Notes under the pieces: generated by a model
The model's database searches: none
The model's input: only the letters and a program-made list of their open reading frames with translations
What the model was told of the DNA's origin: nothing
Assembly: GCA_002381645.1 (NCBI GenBank)
Contig: DFXE01000010.1
Coordinates: 472,663 to 536,662, forward strand
DNA from: Bacteroidales bacterium UBA4116
Lineage (GTDB): Bacteria; Bacteroidota; Bacteroidia; Bacteroidales; Tannerellaceae
DNA length: 64,000 nucleotides
Direction of reading: 5' to 3'
Shown: one piece after another, positions 16,090-23,674 of the stretch
Layout: the number at the start of each line of letters is the position of its first letter
Position numbering within the stretch: the stretch's first letter is position 1
Made by a program: the position numbers and the translations under genes

Positions 16090-17160
16090 ATGAAAATGAA
16101 ATTTATTTGTGCAGTGTCTATCCTGGCACTGATGGCAACTTCATGTGGAGACGATGATGACGACAAAGGCAAAAGCCCCAATTTAGACAATGACATTTCC
16201 GAAAAAGTATCTATAGAAAGGGATACCTACACAAAAGAAGCGACATTAGCAGTGGATGTAAACGGAGAATGGAAGTTATATGCCGGATCAACTGCAGAAG
16301 GTATTGATTTAACCACTCCTGTTCTGACAGGTAAAGGAAAAGGAGAACATACCGTAAATGTAAGCAATACTGCAAGAAGCTATTTCAAAATAATATCCGA
16401 CGAAGGACAGGCTACTTTCGCAGAACGCCGTTTACCCATCGACAGTTGTTATCATTTCCGCGATATGGGAGGTTATAAAACCACCGATGGAAAAATCGTT
16501 AAATGGGGTAAAGTATTCCGCACAGATGAACTGATCCACGTTTCAGATGGCGCTTTGGCTTATTTAAACGGCCTCCCGCTTAAAACCATTGTTGATTTCC
16601 GTTCAATAACAGAAGCAGCAATGGGTCAGCAAAAACTACCTGCCTCAGTTATAAACATACAGGATTTGAATATTTCAATAGGTAACCTTACCGAAATATT
16701 ACTGGGAATGGGAGCAGGACTTGCTACTATTACAAGGGAAGAGATCATTGAATTAATGAGTGATATGTATCGCGATTTCGTAACGGAAGAAGAATGTATT
16801 GAACAATTTAAAGCTCTTTTCGGATTATTACAAAACGAAGGTAACCTTCCTTTAGCGTATAACTGTTCTATAGGTAAAGACCGGACAGGTATTGCCTCGT
16901 TTCTTTTCCTTACTTCATTAGGCGTAAGTGAAGATGTTGCTATTGGAGATTATCAGTTAACTGATTCATATAATGTGGCTTCTAAATATGAAAAATACAC
17001 TTCTATTTTCCCGGGTTTGAAACCATTGTTTGAAGCGAATCCTGATTTTATTAAAGCTGCTATCGATCAAATAAAAAAGGATAACGGTTCTGTAGAAAAC
17101 TTCCTTACTAACAAATTAAATGTTGATTTAGCTAAAATGAAAAGTATTTATCTTTATTAA
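16090..17160 (+). CDS. Tyrosine-phosphatase-like lipoprotein
   Basis: The protein has 356 residues with a signal peptide and lipobox MATSC (Cys19) followed by an acidic GDDDDDKGK run. That run may be a surface-export-type lipoprotein tether. Residues 40-115 form a beta-rich domain. Residues 116-340 are an atypical tyrosine phosphatase (Y_phosphatase3-like): FRDMGGYKTTDG, the VDFRS motif, and the P-loop CSIGKDRTG with nucleophile Cys259 and Arg265. The CxxGKDR form is seen in phosphatases acting on phosphotyrosine or phosphoinositides. Its periplasmic or surface location makes an extracellular substrate likely, but this is unknown. Confidence 0.85.
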   Translation: MKMKFICAVSILALMATSCGDDDDDKGKSPNLDNDISEKVSIERDTYTKEATLAVDVNGEWKLYAGSTAEGIDLTTPVLTGKGKGEHTVNVSNTARSYFKIISDEGQATFAERRLPIDSCYHFRDMGGYKTTDGKIVKWGKVFRTDELIHVSDGALAYLNGLPLKTIVDFRSITEAAMGQQKLPASVINIQDLNISIGNLTEILLGMGAGLATITREEIIELMSDMYRDFVTEEECIEQFKALFGLLQNEGNLPLAYNCSIGKDRTGIASFLFLTSLGVSEDVAIGDYQLTDSYNVASKYEKYTSIFPGLKPLFEANPDFIKAAIDQIKKDNGSVENFLTNKLNVDLAKMKSIYLY

Positions 17161-17174
17161 TTAATATCTAAAAA

Positions 17175-17216
17175 AACAGAGTGATCTACTTCCATATAAA
17201 TCACTCTGTTTATAAC
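17175..17216 (+). terminator. Hairpin terminator after phosphatase lipoprotein
   Basis: An 11-bp perfect stem AACAGAGTGAT (17175-17185) pairs with ATCACTCTGTT (17200-17210), preceded by an A-run and followed by a weak TATAAC tract, 14 bases after the stop codon. Confidence 0.65.
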
Positions 17217-17441
17217 ATTACATTTTCTTATCAATAGTTATTATCCAAACATAACAGAAACAGTTCCTCCCTCCTATAAACTGATTTTTTTTTAATAGTT
17301 ATTCACCTTTCCCCTTTTACTATTGCTTGAGTAACAAATTTCAGCTTTAAACCATCCCATTTATATACTTAAACAGCTGTTTCAGCAACTATCTCCATCT
17401 ATCACTTTTGATCGTAAAACAATGATTAACAGTTTAATAAA

Positions 17442-17462
17442 GGTGAAAGATGATCTTTCACC
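17442..17462. repeat. GGTGAAAGAT palindrome, copy 1
   Basis: Perfect 10-base arms GGTGAAAGAT and ATCTTTCACC surround a single central base. Confidence 0.75.
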
Positions 17463-17610
17463 CATCTATCACTACGAATATATGCTTAGATGGAATCAGA
17501 TAATTTTTCAGGGGTATTTTTACATGGGTTACTTATCCGTTACGCCTAAGTAATTTATTAATTCCATGCGGATAGAGTATTAATCAGGAATGGGTAAGGT
17601 ATTATTTTTT

Positions 17611-17650
17611 GCTCCCGTCCGGATTTATTTCAGACGGGAGCCAAAAAAAA
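17611..17650. repeat. GC-rich hairpin flanked by T and A runs
   Basis: GCTCCCGTC (17611-17619) pairs with GACGGGAGC (17633-17641). Six T precede the left arm and eight A follow the right arm with one extra C, so the stem can extend through A-T pairs. With no T-run after the stem on either strand it is not a standard intrinsic terminator. Confidence 0.6.
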
Positions 17651-17691
17651 CAGCTCCTGTCCTATCTTATTGGGGAGCTATATTCATCAGG

Positions 17692-17723
17692 GGTGAAAGA
17701 TAGGTGAAAGATGATCATTCACC
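17692..17723. repeat. GGTGAAAGAT repeat, copies 2 and 3
   Basis: GGTGAAAGAT occurs twice in direct tandem (17692-17701 and 17703-17712). The second copy continues as GATCATTCACC to form an imperfect version of the palindrome at 17442. A degenerate copy GGTGTAAGATGAATC follows near 17765. Confidence 0.7.
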
Positions 17724-17840
17724 TTCAAACGTTTTCCAGGAAAGCTTTTCAGGACCTTGGTGACAGGTGTAAGATGAATCTGTAAACCTATACTGACCAA
17801 CCTTTCATTGCCCATGATTTGAACGTTTGCCCTTATACTG

Positions 17841-19049
17841 TCAATGAGAGGGAGTCCATTCTGATACCTTTTCCTGATTCGTTGCCGGGGTAAAAACTAT
17901 GGTGAAAGCCAGCACACTGCAAAGCATAAATGCTACACCGACTGCCGTAACCGAACCATCGCTTATAAAGTTGGATATTACGGTACAAATAAAAGCCACA
18001 GCCAGTTGTATAGAACCAAAGAGCGCCGATGCTGTACCACTGTTATGAGTGAACGGAGTTATCGCCAATTCGGTTGTAGCAGGGAATAATATTCCAATAG
18101 GAAAAATATAGAAAAACAACGCTACTAATACCAAATTCATATGAACACCGGTATACATCATTCCGACCAATAATAAACTTACGGCTGTCATCATTAATAA
18201 GGAATATTTCACCAGCCTCCCGGTAGACATATATTTTTGAAAAAGAGTCGTTATATATGAACCTATCATCAATCCGAAAGCATTGAATCCGAATATCAGG
18301 CCGAAGGCATTGCTTGAAAAGCCCGCTTTATCCATGATAAGGAATGGACCATTTGCAACATATATCATCAATGCGCCGTTTGCGATACCGGCTATAAGGC
18401 TGTAAACTACAAATTTCCTTACTTTCAGTATTTCAAGATAGCTGCGGAAAACATTTTCATTAGATTTTGCCGCTCTCTCCTTATGTGTTTCCGGCAAAAA
18501 GAATATTGTGAGTAAACACAGCACTATACCTAAAAGTGTCATAGCACTGAATAATCCTTTCCAACTGAACAATTGCAGCACTCCGTTGCCGATAGATGGA
18601 GCGATAATGGGGGCAATACCCATTATTAAAGCCAGGATGGCAAAGATTTTAAGTGTTTTACTACTATCAAAGTAATCGGTTACAACTGCCCGGGATATAA
18701 CGACACCGCCGCAACCACCGAGCGCCTGGACAAAACGGACTACCCATAGTTGCTCAATTGTATTTACATAAATACAGGCTATGGACGCAACGATGAATAT
18801 CAACAGGGAAACAATAATCGGTTTCTTCCTGCCAAACCTGTCGGCCAACGGACCCCATATAAGTTGTCCGATAGCAAAACCGGCCAAAAAAGTAGACAAG
18901 GAGATCTGTACGGAAGATATGGAAGTGGAAAAGGCTTCTGATATCATCAGAAAACCGGGTAGATACAAATCAATGCTTAATGGCTCTAAAGCTGTCAAAA
19001 GAGAGAGGATGATGATGATCATCCATTGTGTCCATGTAAAATCCTTCAT
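17841..19049 (-). CDS. Bcr/CflA-type MFS multidrug exporter
   Basis: The protein has 402 residues with 12 predicted membrane helices. The N-terminal LEPLSIDLYLPGFLMISEAF segment and the loop WGPLADRFGRKKP (MFS motif A) are characteristic of the Bcr/CflA drug-proton antiporter subfamily. The segment RFVQALGGCGGVVISRAVVTDYF corresponds to the conserved motif that follows. It sits in the inner membrane. The AraC-type regulator encoded directly upstream on the same strand is a plausible controller. A -7 box TACCTTTG at 19063-19070 supports the ATG at 19049. Confidence 0.88.
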   Translation of the reverse strand: MKDFTWTQWMIIIILSLLTALEPLSIDLYLPGFLMISEAFSTSISSVQISLSTFLAGFAIGQLIWGPLADRFGRKKPIIVSLLIFIVASIACIYVNTIEQLWVVRFVQALGGCGGVVISRAVVTDYFDSSKTLKIFAILALIMGIAPIIAPSIGNGVLQLFSWKGLFSAMTLLGIVLCLLTIFFLPETHKERAAKSNENVFRSYLEILKVRKFVVYSLIAGIANGALMIYVANGPFLIMDKAGFSSNAFGLIFGFNAFGLMIGSYITTLFQKYMSTGRLVKYSLLMMTAVSLLLVGMMYTGVHMNLVLVALFFYIFPIGILFPATTELAITPFTHNSGTASALFGSIQLAVAFICTVISNFISDGSVTAVGVAFMLCSVLAFTIVFTPATNQEKVSEWTPSH

Positions 19050-19062
19050 ATTTTTTTGAGCG

Positions 19063-19070
19063 CAAAGGTA
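19063..19070 (-). promoter_or_regulatory. -7 box for the MFS exporter
   Basis: TACCTTTG on the minus strand lies 14 bases before ATG 19049, inside the gap after the AraC gene. The exporter can thus be transcribed independently. Confidence 0.55.
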
Positions 19071-19125
19071 AGCCGGATATATGGAAGGTTCCTTATACTA
19101 ATTATCCGATTGCTTGCACAAATGG

Positions 19126-19956
19126 TCATTGGCTGTCTCTGAATTCTTTAGGGGTCATAGAAGTATGTTTTTTGAAAAAACGGGTAAAATAAGCGGCTTC
19201 GTTAAAACCTAAATCAAAGGCTATCTCTTTCAGGTTCTTTTGCTTCAAACGGATTTCTTTCTTTATTTCCAGTATAAGTTTTTCCTGTAAATGTTGTTTT
19301 ACGGTTTTACCTGTACCTTTTTTACAATCTTCGTTCAGCTTCTTTATACTCACTCCCAACTCTGCCGCGTAGAAATCATTTTCACGCTGACGGATAAAAT
19401 TAAGGTCGATCAGGCGCATCAGTTTTGATACTAAAAAGTCCGACCGGTTCTTGAATATATCTGTAGTCTCAAACAGAGAAGACAGGTAAAATAAAAAGGC
19501 CTCCATATAACTTTGCATTAATACAATACGGTTCTCCGACGTATATTCTGTTAAAATCAGCGACCTGATTTGTTCCAGGATTTTCCTTGTTTCATTGTCG
19601 GCTGTTACGAAAGTATGGGCAAAATAACCGTTCAGGTAATCAGACTTTATCCGCTGGTTGATCTGGTAAAATATGTCGTTATGGATGGTAAAGAGAAAAC
19701 CTTCCTTTCCTTCTATATCCAAACGGTCTATCTGGCCCGGAAAAATCAGGACGAATTGATCCTCTTTAATTATATACTCATTAAAATCCAAAAAATAGCT
19801 ACAATTTCCCCCTGCCCGGGTAAACCATAGTAACTGATAAAAATCATACCTCTGATAATTATCAAATATGGTATCGTTCATATCTTCGAGCCGGAAAATC
19901 TCAATAAACGGTTCTTCTTTCAGTTGATTCAGAAATATATTCTTTTCTTTTTTCAA
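19126..19956 (-). CDS. AraC-family transcriptional regulator
   Basis: The protein has about 276 residues. An N-terminal cupin-like ligand domain (DFYQLLWFTRAGGNCSYFLDF, FVLIFPGQIDRL) is followed by a C-terminal double helix-turn-helix ending NLKEIAFDLGFNEAAYFTRFFKKHTSMTPKEFR, the AraC signature. The start used is a TTG at 19954-19956 because no in-frame ATG lies nearby upstream, and the true start is uncertain by a few codons. It is the same-strand upstream neighbour of the exporter, 76 bases apart. Confidence 0.88.
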   Translation of the reverse strand: MKKEKNIFLNQLKEEPFIEIFRLEDMNDTIFDNYQRYDFYQLLWFTRAGGNCSYFLDFNEYIIKEDQFVLIFPGQIDRLDIEGKEGFLFTIHNDIFYQINQRIKSDYLNGYFAHTFVTADNETRKILEQIRSLILTEYTSENRIVLMQSYMEAFLFYLSSLFETTDIFKNRSDFLVSKLMRLIDLNFIRQRENDFYAAELGVSIKKLNEDCKKGTGKTVKQHLQEKLILEIKKEIRLKQKNLKEIAFDLGFNEAAYFTRFFKKHTSMTPKEFRDSQ

Positions 19957-20000
19957 TGAATGTATAAATTTATATAGCTGATTGGGTAATATGAATGATA

Positions 20001-20864
20001 TTACAAATTCTGAAACTGTTTTATCATTTCAAATTGCTTTCCTTTTATTTCAATATTTTTCGCATTCAGAAAACCTGTGATCGAATCACATTCTACTTCC
20101 GTATTTATGATTTTTATTGTATCATTTTTATTTAACCGGATCATTTCCTGAAGTAACACAGACGCGATCCCTTTTCTTCTATACGGTTTGTCTACCGCTA
20201 TTTGGGTTATGTCGCCGGAAACGGGCTCGAATATGCAATACCCCGCAAGCCGGTTTTCATCGAAAACCCCTAAACTAACAAATCCTTGTTTTGCCCTTTG
20301 AATTGATTCAAAACTATTCTGCCATGATGGATAAAAATCCCAAAAACCCCGAACAGAATCATATACTTGTATATCTATTGGTTTCATTACATAAGGAAAT
20401 TCAGAGGGTACCTTGTTTTTTATTTCTCCGTTTGTCTGGTTAAAGTAATTAAATTCACGAATTGTTTCGAAACCGATATTCCTGTAAACCGAAACAGCTT
20501 TTGTATTGTGTTGGAGCACTTCCAACAGATACTGTTTAACACCCCTCTCTTTTAAGTAAGGTAGAGAATATTCAAAGATTTGCGTTGCTAAGCCTTTTCC
20601 CCTAAACTCCTCCAACGTTCCGGTACCTGTGTCATAAGCAGTTGGTGTTCCGTTAAAATCTCCCGTTCCATTCAGCGTAAATGCTACTATGCGATTTCCG
20701 GTGAACGCGGCAAAAGATAATTCGGGATTAAAACCACGCCTTTCCAGCATAGCCTGGAGTTGTTCTTTGTTTATTCGAACTTCGTAATTTTCAAATGCCT
20801 GATTGAAAGCTTCGAATATCGTATCGAAGTCTGTCCCTGCAAGTGATTTTATTTCCATATGCAT
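20001..20864 (-). CDS. Double-GNAT N-acetyltransferase
   Basis: The protein has 287 residues with two GNAT domains. The N-terminal domain carries the acetyl-CoA loop EEFRGKGLATQIFEY and a VSVYRNIGFETIREF end strand. The C-terminal domain has KPYRRKGIASVLLQEMI. The start is ATG 20864; ATG 20858 two codons later is an equally possible start. The substrate cannot be read from sequence. A -7 box TAAATTTG lies at 20897-20904 on the same strand. Confidence 0.85.
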   Translation of the reverse strand: MHMEIKSLAGTDFDTIFEAFNQAFENYEVRINKEQLQAMLERRGFNPELSFAAFTGNRIVAFTLNGTGDFNGTPTAYDTGTGTLEEFRGKGLATQIFEYSLPYLKERGVKQYLLEVLQHNTKAVSVYRNIGFETIREFNYFNQTNGEIKNKVPSEFPYVMKPIDIQVYDSVRGFWDFYPSWQNSFESIQRAKQGFVSLGVFDENRLAGYCIFEPVSGDITQIAVDKPYRRKGIASVLLQEMIRLNKNDTIKIINTEVECDSITGFLNAKNIEIKGKQFEMIKQFQNL

Positions 20865-20896
20865 GTTATTTAGGCGGTTATATCACAGTCTGTTTT

Positions 20897-20904
20897 CAAA
20901 TTTA
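20897..20904 (-). promoter_or_regulatory. -7 box for double-GNAT gene
   Basis: TAAATTTG on the minus strand lies 33 bases before ATG 20864. Confidence 0.45.
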
Positions 20905-20990
20905 ATGTTTTTTCTTGATTTCCGGACATTCAAATAGGATGAAAGCAATACGGGCCTTGCGGTTGTATTGCCTCATAACTGATTACGAAG

Positions 20991-21025
20991 AATCTCAACT
21001 ATCTCGATATAAAATAGTTGAGATT
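20991..21025. terminator. Hairpin downstream of the phosphoesterase gene
   Basis: AATCTCAACTA (20991-21001) pairs perfectly with TAGTTGAGATT (21015-21025). It lies 50 bases after the leftward phosphoesterase stop and is the likely end of the sigma/SusCD transcript, although no T-run follows. The palindromic CCTGCAGGTAGGCAGG lies beside it at 21045-21060. Confidence 0.5.
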
Positions 21026-21073
21026 CACCCTTCAAGAATTTCCACCTGCAGGTAGGCAGGTTCATTTCATTAT

Positions 21074-22084
21074 TTATTTCTTCCTTTTGGAAAGCGGTAA
21101 TTCTTCCGGAAACTTCAGCCGGTGTATCACTTGTTTATCATCTAAGCGGATCCAGGTTTCAAAACCCGGCTTATCTTCCGTCAACTCAATTACACGAACG
21201 CCATTCTTCAGTTCGGTATAGGTGTTTTTGCTTCCTGAGAAACGGCCATATGCCAAAGCTATACCATAGTGATTGAAAATATAATCGTTTACATGGTCGT
21301 GTCCGACAAAAGTTCCCATCACGTCTCCCTGCATCAGCATGGCCGCAAACATGCCGGTATTGATCTCCGGTGAACAGGCTTTCTCCATATGCGTACCAAT
21401 CATTACATTAGTCGTATCCATGTATCCCTGCCTGTATTCTAATAACGGTATATGGAAAAATGCCAAGGCCGGAACCGGAACTCCGCGGTTATCGGCTTTG
21501 TAAGTATTACTCTGAGAACGATACCATTCTACCTGGTCGGGAGTAAACCATCCGTAGCCATTCACCCCGGGTATAGTACTGTAGGCATTCGAATCCATAC
21601 AATACAGGATTGTTTTCCTGTAATGTCCTTTTTTATCTTTGATTTCCAGTACGTAATTCCCGATACCGGTAATTCCGTTCACTTTCTCCATCCGGCTCAG
21701 ATTACCTGGGAAAGTCATTAGGTATTTCCCTACCTCTTCACGCGAGAGATCCTGCTCATGATCATGGTTTCCCAATAAAGTAGCAAAAGGTATCCGGCGT
21801 GAAAGGAGAGGCTCGATAATCATTTCGAATCCTTTTTTATAGGGTTTTCCCGTTACAATATCACCTGTAAATATGACCAAGTCGGGTTTTTCAGCATCTA
21901 ATACCTGACGAAGCATGGAAACCGACTCCATAGAATTGGTAATGGAATCAGCTACAATATGACTGTCGGTAACCTGGATGATCTTAAATTTCCCATTCTC
22001 CTTGAACCGAAGGTCGGAAGCTTTTAGTTGAAAAGAGAATGCACATACCAAGAAACAATAAAAGAATTGTTTATGTGTTTTCAT
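21074..22084 (-). CDS. Calcineurin-like metallophosphoesterase, exported
   Basis: The protein has 336 residues with a cleavable signal peptide (residues 1-22, ending FQLKA). Dinuclear metal motifs are IQVTDSHIVADS, IFTGDIVTG, LLGNHDHEQD, FFHIPLLEY and GHDHVND, in the order of the calcineurin-like (purple acid phosphatase 29-like) family. It hydrolyses phosphomonoesters or diesters in the periplasm or outside. The gene is 12 bases downstream of susD and clearly in the same operon, so the SusCD transporter probably imports a phosphate-containing compound or the product of its cleavage. The substrate is inferred only from context. Confidence 0.88.
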   Translation of the reverse strand: MKTHKQFFYCFLVCAFSFQLKASDLRFKENGKFKIIQVTDSHIVADSITNSMESVSMLRQVLDAEKPDLVIFTGDIVTGKPYKKGFEMIIEPLLSRRIPFATLLGNHDHEQDLSREEVGKYLMTFPGNLSRMEKVNGITGIGNYVLEIKDKKGHYRKTILYCMDSNAYSTIPGVNGYGWFTPDQVEWYRSQSNTYKADNRGVPVPALAFFHIPLLEYRQGYMDTTNVMIGTHMEKACSPEINTGMFAAMLMQGDVMGTFVGHDHVNDYIFNHYGIALAYGRFSGSKNTYTELKNGVRVIELTEDKPGFETWIRLDDKQVIHRLKFPEELPLSKRKK

Positions 22085-22096
22085 AAATTTCGAACT

Positions 22097-23656
22097 TTAA
22101 TCTTTTAATATCCACATCACTTCATTTTCCGTATCGGTTCCATTAAACTGACGGGCTACCGCCGCATTTACGTTGTCTGTATTATAATCATATTCTACCT
22201 GTGGGTACATCCAGCGCACGGGCATTTTATCGGCCGGTACGTTCCGGTTGGACAACGGATTGATCGGCAGTGCGGGAATCCCTGTCCTTCTGTATTCGAA
22301 ATAACCGTTGAACGGAGTCTGAAGGAATGTGGTGATATATTTCTGCATAATGATCTGACGAATTTGTTTACCGGCTGTTGAGGCAAAAGCCACATGTTCA
22401 CTTTGCAGGTACGTATCGACATATTCGTCGGTAATTTTCATATTATGATGGTAATCAGGGTCATCAGGAGTGTTCGATGCGGTAAACTTCATAGAAGCCC
22501 GTATCCCCTCTTCATAATAGGCTTTCGCATCTCCGTCCATCAGTCCGCGAACTACTGCCTCTGCCAGGATAAAATTCATTTCAGCGTAACTCAATAAGAA
22601 AGTAGGTTCGCCTTCCGGTAACTGGCTGTATCTGTTATTTATCTGTGAAACATTTTTGCCTTCCACTGCCGATTGTATCTCGGCGAAAGTCAGGGTCGGA
22701 TCCACTCCGTTATAGGCTTCCCAGTCGGATGGGGAGAGCGCATTCTCATTAGCCAGTGGCGTAGGTTTGGCATAATAGAACAAACGGCGGTCCTGCAACA
22801 GTTTGAGGGTATCCACAATAATGGAAGATATCTGATTGAAGACGATGAAGTTATTACCTTCTTTATAAAACGGGTATTTCTCTCCTGCCCGGTCGGAATG
22901 AACCAACTGGAAATTATCGGCATTGGAAGTAAAAACCGGTCGATTGTTCACTATTGCCTGGAAGCGTTCTTTTACTTTCAGGTCCGGATCTCCCGTTTTC
23001 TTATATAAGTTTATAAGTAGTTTTAACTGGTACACGTTCGTTGCTTTTCTCCATAAGGTAACATCACCCCCATACACCGGGTCACCTTCAAAGTTATCTC
23101 CGGACTGAAATAACTGGTCCGCCTTATCCAGTTCTTCCAGTAATCCCAGGAATACAGTTTTCTGTTCATCATATGACGGATAATAATGTCCTTCGTCACC
23201 TCCCATGCTTTCACTGTAAGGTATATCACCTGCACGCATGGTAAGATCAAAATATTTACTTACCCGGATAAAATGTCCCAGGGCGGTATATGAGTCCCTG
23301 GTTTTTTCGGTTAAGGCAAAGTCTATCATCCGGCTTACATTGTTCAGGACATACATTTTCCTGAAACTATATTCGGAATAGTCGTCCGTTCTTCCCAGTT
23401 TATTGAAAGCATAGTCAATATCATTTCCTTCGGTCCATGCGATGTATTTGCTTAGCATATCATCACGCATAAACGTTTTTGTGGTACCATGCTCTTTCAT
23501 AACTTCCAATATCAGATTAGTGGCCAACATAGCGGAAGTCACCTTCGTCGATTCATTGGGATTGGTATTATAATCTTCAAAATTATCACAACTGTTCAGG
23601 AAAAAACCTGAAAGCACTAAACCAATAATAAATATATATATACTATTTTTTTTCAT
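22097..23656 (-). CDS. SusD/RagB-family nutrient-binding lipoprotein
   Basis: The protein has 519 residues. The signal peptide ends in lipobox LNSC (Cys23), followed by DNFEDYNTNPNES, the start typical of the SusD-like_2 group. TPR-like helices run through the middle (AEMNFILAEAVVRGLMDGDAKAYYEEGI), and the C-terminal RRTGIPALPINP is also characteristic. It is the surface lid of the SusC channel encoded immediately upstream, binding the ligand outside the outer membrane. Together they form the import unit of the ECF-sigma-controlled locus. Confidence 0.92.
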   Translation of the reverse strand: MKKNSIYIFIIGLVLSGFFLNSCDNFEDYNTNPNESTKVTSAMLATNLILEVMKEHGTTKTFMRDDMLSKYIAWTEGNDIDYAFNKLGRTDDYSEYSFRKMYVLNNVSRMIDFALTEKTRDSYTALGHFIRVSKYFDLTMRAGDIPYSESMGGDEGHYYPSYDEQKTVFLGLLEELDKADQLFQSGDNFEGDPVYGGDVTLWRKATNVYQLKLLINLYKKTGDPDLKVKERFQAIVNNRPVFTSNADNFQLVHSDRAGEKYPFYKEGNNFIVFNQISSIIVDTLKLLQDRRLFYYAKPTPLANENALSPSDWEAYNGVDPTLTFAEIQSAVEGKNVSQINNRYSQLPEGEPTFLLSYAEMNFILAEAVVRGLMDGDAKAYYEEGIRASMKFTASNTPDDPDYHHNMKITDEYVDTYLQSEHVAFASTAGKQIRQIIMQKYITTFLQTPFNGYFEYRRTGIPALPINPLSNRNVPADKMPVRWMYPQVEYDYNTDNVNAAVARQFNGTDTENEVMWILKD

Positions 23657-23674
23657 GTCATTAACTGTTTATAG

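Larger units (their letters stand above)
17217..17840. other. Non-coding stretch of about 620 bases with palindromes
   Basis: No credible gene is visible on either strand. The stretch holds several copies of a GGTGAAAGAT(GATC)-type palindrome and a GC-rich hairpin, annotated separately. It separates convergent genes (phosphatase rightward, exporter leftward), so it is not a promoter region for either. Confidence 0.6.
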
